DNA of 64,000 nucleotides, taken from NCBI RefSeq assembly GCF_964355755.1, contig NC_092671.1, positions 20,736,001-20,800,000 on the forward strand, written 5' to 3'. Below are positions 10,905 through 21,205 of this stretch, piece after piece. Every line of letters begins with the position of its first letter. The first letter of the stretch is position 1. The notes below the pieces were generated by a model. That model worked only from the letters and a program-made list of their open reading frames with translations. It did no database searches and was not told where the DNA came from. The DNA comes from Antedon mediterranea (lineage: Eukaryota; Echinodermata; Crinoidea; Comatulida; Antedonidae). The position numbers and the translations under genes were made by a program.

Positions 10905-11819
10905 CATGAGCTGTGCATTTTATTACCAAAGCATGAAACTTGGCACAAAGTTTCTTTGATGTATATAGATTCAAAATATCGGGGGGTGCCAAGTGTCCAA
11001 CGTCCGGTATGGCGGCCATCTTGATTTTAAAATGGCCACCATAAAAACAAAAAATGTTCATATCTTGGCAACTATACACATTAGAGACTTAATTCTGGTC
11101 TCAAATTGTTCACAAACTATATATTTCTATTTGCTCTAATGAAAAGTTTCGTCCAAAAATGACCGGAAATGACGTTTCTTTCAGTTTGACCTTTGACCTC
11201 GTATTTGTATATCTCTGTAACTACTGGTCATTTTCAATCGATTTTGATGTCATTTTGTTCAGAATAAATACATTTATATTTGTAGTAATGAAACATTTTC
11301 ACATAAAATGACCGGAAATACAATTTATGACCTTTGACATTTATTTATTGATTTTTAATTATGTGAATATACTCTATGTTGTTTCTGTTGGTCTTAAATG
11401 CACCTAATTTTGAACTTTGACCTGATAGGCATAATTATTTTAAATGATTAATGGAATTAAATTGTATATAGTACATAAAATCGGTAAACATTGTGCTTGG
11501 TGGTACCATTACTTCAATGATGTTGGCACCTTCTGATTAGCTAAAAGTTTTAATAGTTTGACAGAGGAAATAACATACATGTTATGGAATACCGTAAAAC
11601 CTCGAAAAGGTGATAGTATGAGCTTCTTTTCGAGATAGACTGTATTTGAATGTCAAATAAATAGTATGATGATCGTGTTTATATCAATATATTATTAATG
11701 ACCTTACAATGAACCCTTTATATTTCAACAATCAAGCCTCAGTTATTCTACAATTTATTGTTTTCCAAGTGGTAGGCCTATTTTGATTGCATCTTCTCTT
11801 TGTATGCTTCCTCGTTTAA

Positions 11820-12058
11820 TATGGTCCTATCCCTCCTTCTTTGTCTGTAGTTGGTCTTATACCCCATTCTTTGTCTGGGGATGGTCTTACACCCCCTTCT
11901 TTGTCTGTGGATGGTCTTATAATCCCTTCTTTGTGTGTGGATGGTCTTACACCCCCTTCTTTGTCTGTGGATGGTCTTATACCCCCTTCTTTGTCTGTGG
12001 ATGGTCTTACACCCCTTCTTTGCCTGTGGATGGTCTTACACCCCCTTCTTTGTCTGGA
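11820..12058. repeat. 30-bp minisatellite, about 8 units
   Basis: Tandem units of the type GGTCTTACACCCCCTTCTTT + GTCTGTGGAT. Units differ by a few bases, and one has lost a C, which shifts frame. Two overlapping artificial frames arise from it. It is not a gene. Confidence 0.93.
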
Positions 12059-12200
12059 CCCACTACTTTGATTAAATCAGAAATTGTTTCTTGTATGATT
12101 AGGAGACTCCATGTCACTAATTTGAGGATTACTTGAATAATTATATTGAGATGTCTTTTACGAATTGATTTGGTTCGGATTTTGCTAAAAAAATCAATGA

Positions 12201-12548
12201 CTAGAGAAAATCGAGGAAAAGGATTCAGATGAAAGGTTTACAGCAAAGGCCCATTACCATAAAAATGGAGTACATTTTTATAGATGCAACGAAAATGAAC
12301 AAGAATTATCTGAGTTTTTGACTAATGAAAGTAGGTCTACTGCACAAATGCAGGATAAGTTTGTAGTAAGTACTTTGAAAATGAGAACTTGTCAAACTTG
12401 TCTCATATGCAACATCAAAGAAGGCAACGAAAGAATGCTACTTTACATCAAAAATATTTCCAAATGGCATCTAACAATTCAATTCAACTTTTATTTAAGA
12501 CAATTGTCCATATGGTATAATACATTACAAAAAAAGAAGAAAAGATGA
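12201..12548 (+). pseudogene. Unidentified reading frame inside the long-TIR element
   Basis: Open from just after a TGA at 12196-12198 to a stop at 12546-12548. The first two thirds have protein-like composition (AKAHYHKNGVHFYRCNENEQ, CQTCLICNIKEGNE), with Cys-x2-Cys-like spacing in the second segment. No ATG begins it. I do not recognise a family. It may be a decayed exon captured in, or native to, the surrounding TIR element. The final lysine-rich end is probably non-coding. Confidence 0.3.
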
Positions 12549-12620
12549 AGGAGAGAGGACCAAAACTTTTATCTAACGATTGACACATCACAGTTTAGCA
12601 AACAAGTCGGCATAGATGAA

Positions 12621-12645
12621 CCATGGAGGAAGTTTTCCTCCATGG
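12621..12645. repeat. Perfect 11-bp stem hairpin
   Basis: CCATGGAGGAA, a 3-base loop GTT, then TTCCTCCATGG. It sits just before the right arm of the long-TIR element. Function unknown. Confidence 0.8.
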
Positions 12646-13262
12646 ATGAACTCAGTGATTGCTTTTTCTCAGTGATCTGTCATACTTTACGCCTATCCTA
12701 TCACATCAAAGTAAAAAATTCAGAATAATTCCTAGTCATTTTTGCATTAAGTGTCATTTTTTTTCGGTAAAAAAAAGTAGGTGCATTTATACCAATGTAA
12801 ACCGCATACAGTATGTTCACATAATTATATATGTCAAAGGTTATAAATTGTATTTCGAGTCATTTTATGTGAAAATGTTTCATTACTACAAATATAAATG
12901 TCTCTATTCTGAACAAAATGACACCAAAATCGATTGAAAATTATCAGTAGTTACTGAGATATACAGATAAGAGGTCAAAGGTCAAACTGGAAGAAACGTC
13001 ATTTCCGGTCATTTTTGGACGAAACTTTTCATTAGAGCAAATAGAAATATGTGGTTTGTGAACAATTTAACACCAGAATCAAGTTTCTACTGTTTATAGT
13101 TGCCAAGATATGAACACTTTTTTTTTATGGTGGCCATTTTGAAATCAAGATGGCCGCCATACCGGACATTGGACACTTGGCACCTCCCGATATTTAGAAT
13201 CTATATACATCAAAGAAACTTTGTGGCAAGTTTCATGCTTTGGTAATAAAGTGCACAACTTG

Positions 13263-13427
13263 GCTATTTTTATGGCGTTAAATAGGCTATAGGCCTGCAG
13301 GAATAGGAATCTGTCCTAGCATAGGCCTACATTGGGACACCCAAAAAAGCCATCCTATGAGCATAAAAAGGCCTCGTAGAGCCAGACGTGTTAGCCTATA
13401 CTACACAGTACTAGGCCTAGTACGTCT
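13263..13427. other. Spacer; pre-insertion palindrome and left target duplication
   Basis: Non-coding, with several GGCCTA motifs. At 13408-13423 there is a perfect 16-bp palindrome, GTACTAGGCCTAGTAC. The 10-bp target duplication TAGTACGTCT (13418-13427) of the next element overlaps it. Confidence 0.6.
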
Positions 13428-14506
13428 GGGTGTCACGAAACCTAAGACCACGAAAGCTAAGACCCCCTAAGACCTAAGATCACGAAAGCTAAGACCCAAG
13501 ACCTAAGATTACAAATATTTATCTTTCGCACCTGCCTTGTTTTTTAACTCCCAACATTTATTCTGAATACCACACCTTAGAATTGGCACTTTCATGAAAA
13601 AGAATCACATAAAAAGTAACAAATAAATTTTTAAATTGATGATTTTACAGACGTTTTTCTCGCACACAAAATGACTAGCCTACAGCACACTAGAGGTAGG
13701 CCTACCCCATGTTCAATGTTTTTGTTTCTATGGAACGTCAAAAGAGCAAAAATTATATAGAGGGCTGAAAACTCTGTGGAGTCCATCTACAGTGTGGATG
13801 GAACAATGTAAAATTAAAATTGTAATGATAATAGTATAATCATGCAAGTACGAAGAAATAAATGCTGGCAAATAAATTTTAACTTAAAAATTATGATAAG
13901 TTTTTTTGTTTCGTTTTCTTTCTGTTTTTATACTTGTACTATTATTGTTGCTCTTTTGGCGCTCCATAGAAACAAAAACATTGAGCATGGGGAGCTCGAG
14001 GAGTTACATTACAGTATACAAAGAAACACGTCTTTAAAATCAGGATGGGAAAGGATTTATTTATTTGTTATTATGTGTTTCTCCTTCTGAAAGTACTTAT
14101 AAGTCCTAATTTTAAAGTGTGGTATTCAGGATAAAGTTAGTCAACAAATTTGGAGTCAAAATACAAGAAAGGCAGGTGCGTAAGAAAAACATCCTCTGAA
14201 CCAACACATTGGAGTAAATATATACCAACAAACAACCCGTCAAGTTTGTTTGTTGTAAAGAAAAAATATACATTTACTCAACGGGCGAAAATAATGTGAG
14301 TTTATCTATGTTTTGGGGTAGTATTAAATTATATTTATGGTAATAAATGAAACCTACTGTGTTTAAAATTATGTATGGATAAACAAGTATTGTTTTTAAG
14401 CTGTAGTATATCTTAGAATTTGTAATCTTAGGTCTTGGGTCTTAGCTTTCGTGATCTTAGGTCTTAGGGGGTCTTAGCTTTCGTGGTCTTAGGTTTCGTG
14501 ACACCC
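13428..14506. mobile_element. 1.08-kb foldback DNA element, GGGTGTCACGAAACC termini, 10-bp TSD
   Basis: The ends are inverted copies of GGGTGTCACGAAACCTAAGA, followed by further CTAAGACC and CACGAAAGC repeats (13428-13510 against 14430-14506). Inner segments also pair, with CAATGTTTTTGTTTCTATGG at about 13700-13740 against its complement at about 13960-13985, so most of the element is one large imperfect palindrome. The flanks are TAGTACGTCT (13418-13427) and TAGTACGGCT (14507-14516), a 10-bp target duplication with one mismatch. Long TIRs with a 9-10-bp duplication resemble MULE/foldback elements. No transposase is encoded. Confidence 0.75.
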
Positions 14507-14639
14507 TAGTACGGCTACCATATATTATAGTATTATGGTACTACGTCGGATCACTACTAGGGGCCTGGGTTGCATGGGCGAACCATACAACATTAAGATT
14601 AAAGAGGGCGCCGTACCGGTGGTGCATCCACCCCGGAGA

Positions 14640-15465
14640 CGATTTTTTTTTTCGTACATAAGTTGGGGACCCCTCATGTAACGTCACAAAATAAACATGA
14701 ATAATTCATCAGTTACATTTTCTTGTTCTGCGTGCGATTTCATAAATAAAAGCGGCGTTTTGTGTGGATTTTGTCGAAATACTAATCAGCCTTTAGTTTA
14801 TGGTGTTTTTAATAGAATTTATTACTAAAGAATTACGTGTTAAAATTATAGTTTCTATTAATACTTTTAGGCCTAATTATTAGTCTCTATAGCCCATGTC
14901 TATTCTAGTAGTCTGTGTGTGTGACGTGACTGTGTGTGTTACGTATGACACAGTCCAAGTAATAAGTCAGCAACATTAAACAATAAATATTACACAAAAA
15001 TACATCTTTTATTCTCGTGGGTCTAATCTTTCCATATCATGTGTTCATATACGCGCATTTTTAAAGTTCCTTTGAGTACATGCATATTGTTTGATAATAA
15101 AATAGCAGAATTAAAAAATTACGAATTATAGGCCTACACATTCTTTATTCTTGTGGGTCTAAGCTTTCTTTGGGCTTTGTCCAATTACTACTTATATATA
15201 TTTGAATGTCTTGCCTAGCTGTCGATTAGCATCGACACATTTTGCATAGTGGTGTGTGTGTGAAGAAGAGTGCGTGAAGGCAATCACGTAAATTGACCTA
15301 GAATCCTAGGCATACTTTATAGAAAGAATCGTATCCGGTTGTGTAATCACTTGTTGCTATACGCTTGGGTGCACACGGAACAACAAATTTAACTGATGAA
15401 TTATTCATGTTTATTTTGTGACGTTTCATGAGGGGTCCCCAACTTATGTACAAAAAAAAAAATCG
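14640..15465. mobile_element. 826-bp TIR element inserted in gypsy RT, 11-bp TSD
   Basis: Flanked by identical 11-mers CACCCCGGAGA at 14629-14639 and 15466-15476. The element starts CGATTTTTTTTTTCGTACAT and ends in the inverted form. TIRs are about 90-100 bp with only a few differences (both contain AAGTTGGGGACCCCTCATG and ATGAATAATTCATCAGTTA). Removing the element and one 11-mer leaves the pol frame continuous across the site, which shows insertion into an intact RT. No transposase. The superfamily is uncertain; long TIRs and a TSD near 9-11 bp are closest to MULE-type elements. Confidence 0.88.
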
Positions 15466-15476
15466 CACCCCGGAGA

Positions 15477-15965
15477 GTACCAATAAGTTTACATGATAAA
15501 TTAAGAAACAAATTAGACGAGATGGAACGTCAAGGCATAATCTCACTCACTAATCAGCCCACTGACTGGGTGAGTAGTTTAGTAGTTGTAGAAAAGAAGG
15601 ACGGTTCTCTGAGGCTATGCCTCGACCCTAAAGATTTGAACAAGGAAATTAAAAGAGAGCATCACATGATAATAGTGTCAGGGCGTAAATTGTTCACGCA
15701 CATAGATATGAAAGATGCATACTGGCAAATACCATTAACGGAGCACAGCACTGAGTTGTGCACCTTCAACACACCATTTGGGAGGTATTCATTTAACAGA
15801 TTACCCTTTGGTCTATGTAGTGCCAGTGAGGTTGTTCAAAAGAGAAACGAACAAATATTTGGAGGTGGTATTGACAATGTATTTGTAATTTCTGATGACA
15901 TGATAATCGATGACGATGAAAAGCATCATGATAGTGTGATAGCCAAAGTAAAATGTAAAATTTAA
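15477..15965 (+). pseudogene. gypsy reverse transcriptase, palm domain
   Basis: Frame 3 runs from just after the inserted element through 15522 to a stop at 15963-15965. Visible motifs are MERQGIISLTNQPTDW, VVVEKKDGSLRLCLDPKDLN, FTHIDMKDAYWQIPL (first catalytic Asp), FNRLPFGLCSASE and VFVISDDMII (the catalytic DD pair; the usual aromatic residue before it is replaced). Between HHMI and GRKLFTHID about a dozen residues expected in this family are missing, so there is a small in-frame deletion. The frame then shifts before the connection domain. Confidence 0.85.
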
Positions 15966-15996
15966 TAGAAATAAGATTAAGCTTAAAGAACATGAG

Positions 15997-16416
15997 TTGA
16001 CATACTTAGGTCACATAATTAGTAGAGATGGTGTTAAGCCTGATAATTCTAAAGTAAAAGCAATTTATGATATGCCTACACCTTCTTGTAAGTCTGACCT
16101 GAGACGTTTAACGGGAATGATCAACTATCTGTCGCCATTTATTCCGAATATGTCTACCATCAGCGCTCCTATGAGAGAGTTATTAAAGAAGGAAGTAGCA
16201 TGGTCTTGGGAAGAACGCCACAACCAATCGCTAAAACATTTGCAGAGTTTGTTAACCTCAGAACCAGTACTTAAGTACTTTGATCCGAATAAAGAGGTAG
16301 TAATCCAATGCGACGCATCATCTTTTGGACTAGGAAGTGTTTTAATGCAAGACGGTCGCCCGATACGCTATTGTTCGCAATCACTAACGTCAGCCGAAAT
16401 GACTATTCTCAGATAG
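15997..16416 (+). pseudogene. gypsy RT connection and first half of RNase H
   Basis: Frame 1. It begins TYLGHIISRDGVKPDNSKV, the conserved segment after the RT palm, followed by the connection (LRRLTGMINYLSPFIPNMS) and the start of RNase H with CDASSFGLGSVLMQDG, where Asp is the first catalytic residue. After RYCSQSLTSAE the frame is lost and RNase H continues in frame 3 from about 16400. The break is a small indel near 16400. Both flanking frames belong to one ancestral pol. Confidence 0.83.
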
Positions 16417-17448
16417 AAAAAGAAATGCTAGCTATTTGTTTTTCACTTGAAAGGTTTAACAACTATGTCTTCTACGGACGTTCAGTTACGATCCAGTCTG
16501 ATCACAAACCTCTTGAGTCAATTACAAAGAAACCAATTCACAGGGCGAGTCCCAGACTACTACAGCAGATGATGCTACGACTATTAAAATATGATATAAA
16601 TGTCACATATGTTCCAGGTCGTGAAATGTATATCGCAGACGCACTGAGCAGAGCGGTTCCGATAGAAACTGTCACGAATGATCCTGAAATTCTACAATAT
16701 CGTATACATGCCGTACATGAGCTGTTGAGTATGAGTAAAGCTAGAATAACGAAAATACAACAAGCGACTAACGAGGACGAGACACTAAAGGAACTATCGA
16801 AACAGTGCCATATTGGCTGGCCCGAGCGACGTCAGTCAGTCAGCGTAAAGATAAGACAATTTTGGCCGATGCGTGACGAAATTTATGAACACGAGGGACT
16901 AATGTTTATTGGGCAGAAATTGATAGTACCAGAAAGCAAACGAGAATTCATGCTTAACCGCATTCACGATGGTCATTTAGGAATAGAGAAATCCAAGGCC
17001 AGAGAGTTGTTGTACTGGCCCGGTATCACCAATGCTATTCATGGCATGGTATCAAGATGTACGACATGTGCGAAGTACAAACGGAAAAATCAACGCGAAC
17101 CAATGATACCTCACGAAATACCTGAAATACCCTTTTATAAAGTTGGGGCAGATATTTTCAACTTTGGAGGAAATGACCACTTAGTAGTTGTAGATTATTA
17201 TTCAAAATATCCCGAAGTCGTCACGCTACGCAACAAAACTGCCAAAGAAGTAATCGGCAGGCTAAAAACGATTTTCGCGAGACATGGCATTCCAGCAACA
17301 TTTGTAAGCGACAACATGCCTTTCGCAAGTTTTGAAGTGAAAGAGTTCACTAAATCATGGGGGATAGAACTAATCACATCGAGCCCCACCTATGCACAAA
17401 GCAATGGTCAAGCTGAACGGTGCATACAGACAGTCAAGCAATTGTTAA
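16400..17448 (+). pseudogene. gypsy RNase H C-terminal half and integrase core
   Basis: Frame 3 continues RNase H with SQIEKEMLAICFSLERF (catalytic Glu) and SDHKPLESI (catalytic Asp), ending at YIADALSRA. The integrase follows: an HHCC zinc finger (HDGHLGIEKSK, CTTCAKYK), then the catalytic core with ADIF (first Asp), FVSDNMPF (second Asp) and SNGQAERCIQTVK (Glu). All three DDE residues are present. The core is cut at 17448 by an inserted TTAA-flanked element, so the last residues of the open frame before the stop at 17472-17474 are read from that element. Confidence 0.87.
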
Positions 17449-18042
17449 AGGTCAGGTACAGGAATGAATTTTAAATATAATATTTGGTTAATTGTACATA
17501 AATCAAATATTTGTAACAGAAATCAAGACAAAAAAACATGAATTTCCCTTAATATGGTCAAAAACAAAATTTGGCAAAATTCTTCCATAAAAACCAGGAA
17601 GACTTTTTTTCAGTAGTTAGGTTGTTAACCTAATGTAATAACATGTCTGGTGACTCCATAGCAAGTGAAAAAAGATGGTGGATATACGGTGGATAATTTT
17701 TGCTATAGCATGAAAATAAAAATTTGAAGTTGAATAAAAATACCAGAAATGTAAAATTCAAGTTATATTACCTATATTTAGTCATCTGATAACATTTTTT
17801 ACCACACCGTTTATTTTTCATAGCTTTTTAAAATGCCTCTCTATTTACAAAATGTGTGTACAAAAGAATAGAGATTTTACTGTGTAATTTGAACTATCCC
17901 CCCACTGATAAGAAAGTGCTTATTTTCAACAAGCTCGTGTAACACAAATAAAATCCCAAAAATTATGAAACATAGGGGAAACTATAGATCGATAATTATT
18001 GGAATGTATGCTCAATAGAAATTTTTTTCCCGCACCTGGCCT
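17449..18042. mobile_element. 594-bp TIR element inserted in gypsy integrase, TTAA target
   Basis: Flanked by TTAA at 17445-17448 and 18043-18046. The ends are inverted: AGGTCAGGTACAGG on the left and, on the right, the complement of AGGCCAGGTGCGGG. The interior is AT-rich and non-coding. TTAA target duplication is known for piggyBac and Kolobok transposons; the AGGNCAGG end is not the usual piggyBac CCC start, so a Kolobok-type MITE is the better guess. After removal, the integrase reading frame continues only with a one-base shift, so there is also a small indel here. Confidence 0.8.
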
Positions 18043-18046
18043 TTAA

Positions 18047-18568
18047 CGCTGATGACTTTCACGGAGACTTTCATTTAGCTTTACTCGCCTATCGAGATGC
18101 GCCGTTGGGAGGTATCGGCAAATCTCTAGCACAGTTGCTGATGAACAGAAGGCTTAGAACACGAATTCTTATCGCACGCGAGCAACTTAAGCCTACACTG
18201 ATTCCAGACGCACATAATTCGTTGATCGTTAGACAAGACAAACAGGCAAAATATTACAATCGTGGAACGCGAACGCTACAATCACTGAAAGGAAACGAGA
18301 TAGTCCGTCTCAACAAAGGCCGAGAATGGGTCCCCGCGAAAGTGTTATCTGAACATGTTACCCCAAGATCATATATAGACGCAATCGCCGACAGTTAAAT
18401 CAATCACATGAAGAAGATATTAATGTTGAAGGGGAGGTGGATGAAACTCCTAGCGAAACTCCGCCGAGGACACCTGATCCTCAAACGGAAGAGGTAGTCA
18501 TCACCAGACCAAAGCGAAATAGGCGTGTACCCAAACGTTTCAATGATTTCATAATGGACAAATACTAA
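18047..18568 (+). pseudogene. gypsy integrase C-terminal domain
   Basis: Resumes right after the inserted element with ADDFHGDFHLALLAYRDAPL, the conserved block after the DDE Glu. A long basic tail follows in frame 3 (18105-18398), with KQAKYYNRGTRTLQSLKGNE and VRLNKGREWVPAKVL. The last part shifts frame and reads an acidic, proline-rich segment and then RPKRNRRVPKRFNDF before a stop at 18566-18568. This is the usual C-terminal end of gypsy polyproteins. The polypurine tract lies about 135 bp downstream. Confidence 0.8.
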
Positions 18569-18668
18569 TTAAAAGACTCATTGTTCATAACTTCTCTGCC
18601 AGATATCCATGTTTGATTATACCCAAATGTTTACATCATCATAGTTTAAATTGTTACATTAAGAGTTT

Positions 18669-18940
18669 GATATTTTGATAACGATTGCTGTTGTTGTTAA
18701 TGTTTAAGAAAAAGGGGAGATGTCACATATCTATCTATTACGATTGTTGTTAATGTTTAAGAAAAAGGGAGATGTCACATATCTATCTATATCCAATATG
18801 TGTGTGTATGACGTCACAGTCAGGAGTTCCCAGCATGCTTTAGAATAAAGTTACTCTCTCTCATTGATCTCATATAGTCGTCTGTCAATTTATTTCTTGC
18901 AACTAATAATTGCAATATATACGTTTAACAACGTCACACA
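18669..18940 (+). repeat. gypsy polypurine tract and 3' LTR, with 52-bp tandem duplication
   Basis: The purine run AAGAAAAAGGGGAGA precedes TGTCACATATCTATC at 18721. The same purine run and LTR start repeat 52 bp later, with TGTCACATATC at 18773. The LTR therefore starts at one of these and ends about 18938 in ACGTCACA, so it is 166-218 bp long. It contains TATGACGTCACAGT (a CRE-like palindrome) and AATAAA at about 18843. The 5' LTR was not found in the window. Confidence 0.65.
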
Positions 18941-18942
18941 TA

Positions 18943-19166
18943 GGATGCCTAGCCTAGCTACAATATTCATTATGCCCTGCTAAAAAGGTAGATGAACTAT
19001 ACTAAACTAATTACGTAATTCGTATAATAACAATAATTGACTAGAAGGCCTAAAAGCGGCGGAAAACACCTATCCATTCTTGCATGGCAGTGCGAAAACT
19101 CTGCCTATGGTTGTACATCATTGTAAATTGTCAACAGACACTGTGCTACAGACAGTGTACCGTGTG
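18943..19166 (-). repeat. 225-bp inverted repeat, right copy
   Basis: Reverse complement of 10516-10747: it contains TTCATTATGCCCTGCTAAAA and CTGTGCTACAGACAGTGTAC, and the blocks are collinear in inverted order. The gypsy LTR ends within a few bases of its left boundary, so the gypsy element appears to have landed at the edge of this repeat. Confidence 0.75.
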
Positions 19167-19556
19167 TTAAAAGTACAGCATTTATAGCAGACAGCAACGT
19201 GTATAACTTGCTATAGTTTTACAGATAGCACCTAGGGATAGTAGCAGAATCGGGTGTCAGGTCAATAAAACAAATGTATAACTTTTATTCAATCTTCAGG
19301 ACGTAACTCGGCACCTTAACCGGAAGTAGAAGTCTTTCTCTCATAAAATCACCAACCAAACTTAACTACATCTTAAATATCCCTCCTATATATCAAATAC
19401 ATGTTCATGTCAATACAACCAATCAAGTCTGGGGGTCACTTCATCAAGCCTAGATGTCATCAAGTGTGAACGAATTTTTTCCTATTACAAACAAAAACTT
19501 TGACTGTAATAATTCAATGATTATCTGACAGTTATAATATCGGCCTAGATTGACAG
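19167..19556. other. Unassigned AT-rich sequence
   Basis: No open frame with coding character. GTCAATAAAACAAATG at about 19262-19277 could be an old polyadenylation site of a retroposon, but nothing else supports it. Confidence 0.25.
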
Positions 19557-19870
19557 TCAAGCGACTCGATCTTTAACATTCTCGGCGTGGTACGGCGGAA
19601 GATCAGTAGTCTCTCACTTGTACGCACACAAACCAGAAATCACATTGATACGCCCCCTTTCAGTATTTTATTCACGAAACAGGATCTCCGTAGAGATACT
19701 TTTATATATAAACACAACAGGCAAAGAACATTGTAATTCTAAACCGCCCGATGATATACTGAAATTTAATTGATTCATTTGAAACGATAAGATGAGGAAA
19801 TCTGTGAGAATGAGAAAAAGTTGCCCAACCGAGACTCGAACCCGGACCTTCTGCTTGAGTCATGAGTCAT
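19557..19870 (-). mobile_element. tRNA-derived SINE family B, copy 1
   Basis: Read on the minus strand it has a tRNA-like promoter with the B-box-like GGGTTCGAGTCTCGG (about 19825-19845), then TCACAGATTTCCTCAT, and then a body with TACGGAGATCCTGTTTCGTG and GAATGTTAAAGATCGAG. The same body, in the same order, is at 21206-21490, which has a better preserved head. The poor match of the head to a cloverleaf shows this is a SINE and not a tRNA gene. Confidence 0.6.
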
Positions 19871-21205
19871 TGTAAATACCGGCCTATACAACCAAAATAA
19901 AGTTTTAATTATTTGACATTGAATTATTATAATACAGGCCTAGGGTGACAGCAAGAACAAAGTGATTATTCATTGAACAATATTTTACAGATTACCGTCT
20001 ACATGCATCTCAATAATACTGTTTTCATAGACTCTCTTCTCCCAGACGTGCTTTGGGGTTTGTAATTTGAGCATGACCCGTCCTAGTTTACAAATTATCA
20101 AAAACGTCAGCCTCTAGAACTAGGCCTAATAGCTACCGCTTGATATAGCTTCTGAATGAGTATGTCCTCTTGCTAAAGCCAGTCACAGACTACAGTATTT
20201 CGTTTTATATTACGCAATAAATTATATTAACTTCTGTGCGTGCAGACTAACCAGGGCACCACCCGGCCCTTGGAATGCGCGTAGGCCTACTGCATGCAAT
20301 GTTATAACTATTTTTTTCATTTCAGTTGTAATTGTCGCCCGAAATGAAACAAAAGAAAAGACATACTGTTACAACGATCAACGTCAAACGCATTTTGGTC
20401 CCTGGATGTAACATGATATTGACGCGTGTATCGTACTCTTACAGCGAGCTGGGGTACGAACGATTCGTACAAAGGACATCGCCAGACAACCGCGTAGGCC
20501 TACCTATTGTGTATATATGTCATAAAAGTAAAACGTCGTGGCAACCTACAGTATGTGTGGCAACCCACCGATACGTACTCAACTGTATCAATGCCTATTT
20601 ATATTGATATATTTAATTTCCTCAACAAATTGATGTAAATAAATATTAGGCCTAAACATTAAACTTAAACGCAACGCAATCAAAACAAAATACTGAGTGA
20701 ATGAAATCGGCAACAAAATGTTATCGTCCTTTAATTAGTCACGTGTGTTTATTGGAGGGGAATCATTGTTAGCATGCTACATGAGAGTGCCTTTTTAGAG
20801 GTACCATTTATCATATATTTTATGTGCGATAGTACGATTTCAGGCCATCTGCTGGGCGTCATTTAACAAAGTTCGCTTCGTCACAGGTCCTCCTGTCGAC
20901 GGCCCTGGACGCACTTTTTTTAGCCGTGCAAACGCTGACTTGCGCGAAGCGCCGCCCTGCCCTGCCCTACTCAAAATAGGCCTATGGGGGAAATGTCACC
21001 TTTTAATATGCTAGTACCTCAGTTTTAAATTATATTTTAAATCAAAAACATAAAATTATACACAGTCGAGGCGGGAAAGTCACCAGACTATCTGGCGGAC
21101 CGGCAATAAACTAAAATAACTAGTTCTGGAGTGAATTTCAAAGTCAAACTCTTTGGGGATTTTGCGGCAATCGCCAATTTGAATCTCATTGAGTTGACAA
21201 GCATT
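19871..21205. other. Intergenic, no supported gene
   Basis: Non-coding as far as I can tell, with many GGCCTA motifs. At about 20870-20970 a locally GC-rich stretch (GACGGCCCTGGACGCAC, GCGAAGCGCCGCCCTGCCC) stands out from the AT-rich surroundings. The open frames here are short and have no recognisable similarity. Confidence 0.3.

Larger units (their letters stand above)
10905..13262. mobile_element. 2.36-kb element with ~0.45-0.5-kb terminal inverted repeats
   Basis: The left arm (about 10905-11405) and right arm (about 12780-13262) are long inverted repeats. They share TTATTACCAAAGCATGAAAC near the outer ends, ATGGCGGCCATCTTG, TTTCGTCCAAAAATGACCGG, and TGAAACATTTTCACATAAAA near the inner ends. 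Divergence is moderate, so the insertion is not recent. The interior contains a 30-bp minisatellite (11820-12058), a reading frame of unknown product (12201-12548) and a perfect hairpin at 12621-12645. No known transposase motif is visible and I could not define a target duplication. Confidence 0.7.
14545..18940 (+). mobile_element. Degenerate gypsy-type LTR retrotransposon (pol and 3' LTR), 5' part missing
   Basis: Order of parts: start of the RT (about 14545-14639, GLGCMGEPYNIKI), a TIR element inserted at 14640-15465, RT palm (15477-15965), RNase H (about 15997-16560), integrase zinc finger and core (about 16950-17448), a second TIR element inserted at 17449-18042, integrase C-terminus (18047-18568), polypurine tract (about 18705-18720 and again about 18760-18772), and the 3' LTR. 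The protease, gag and 5' LTR are not found on the left; sequence similarity stops about 30 bp from the target duplication of the foldback element. Several frameshifts add to the two insertions, so the element is dead. Order RT-RH-IN identifies the gypsy (Metaviridae) type. Confidence 0.85.

Noticed and set aside
11783-12136. 117- and 76-codon overlapping plus-strand frames
   Set aside because: Both are translations of the 30-bp minisatellite, whose unit length is a multiple of three, so frames stay open by periodicity.
14545-18940. A complete or active LTR retroelement
   Set aside because: No 5' LTR, gag or protease in place, two insertions and several frameshifts.
20332-20607. 91-codon plus-strand frame
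   Set aside because: No similarity or conserved motif recognised, and it runs through a GGCCTA-rich intergenic stretch; probably chance.
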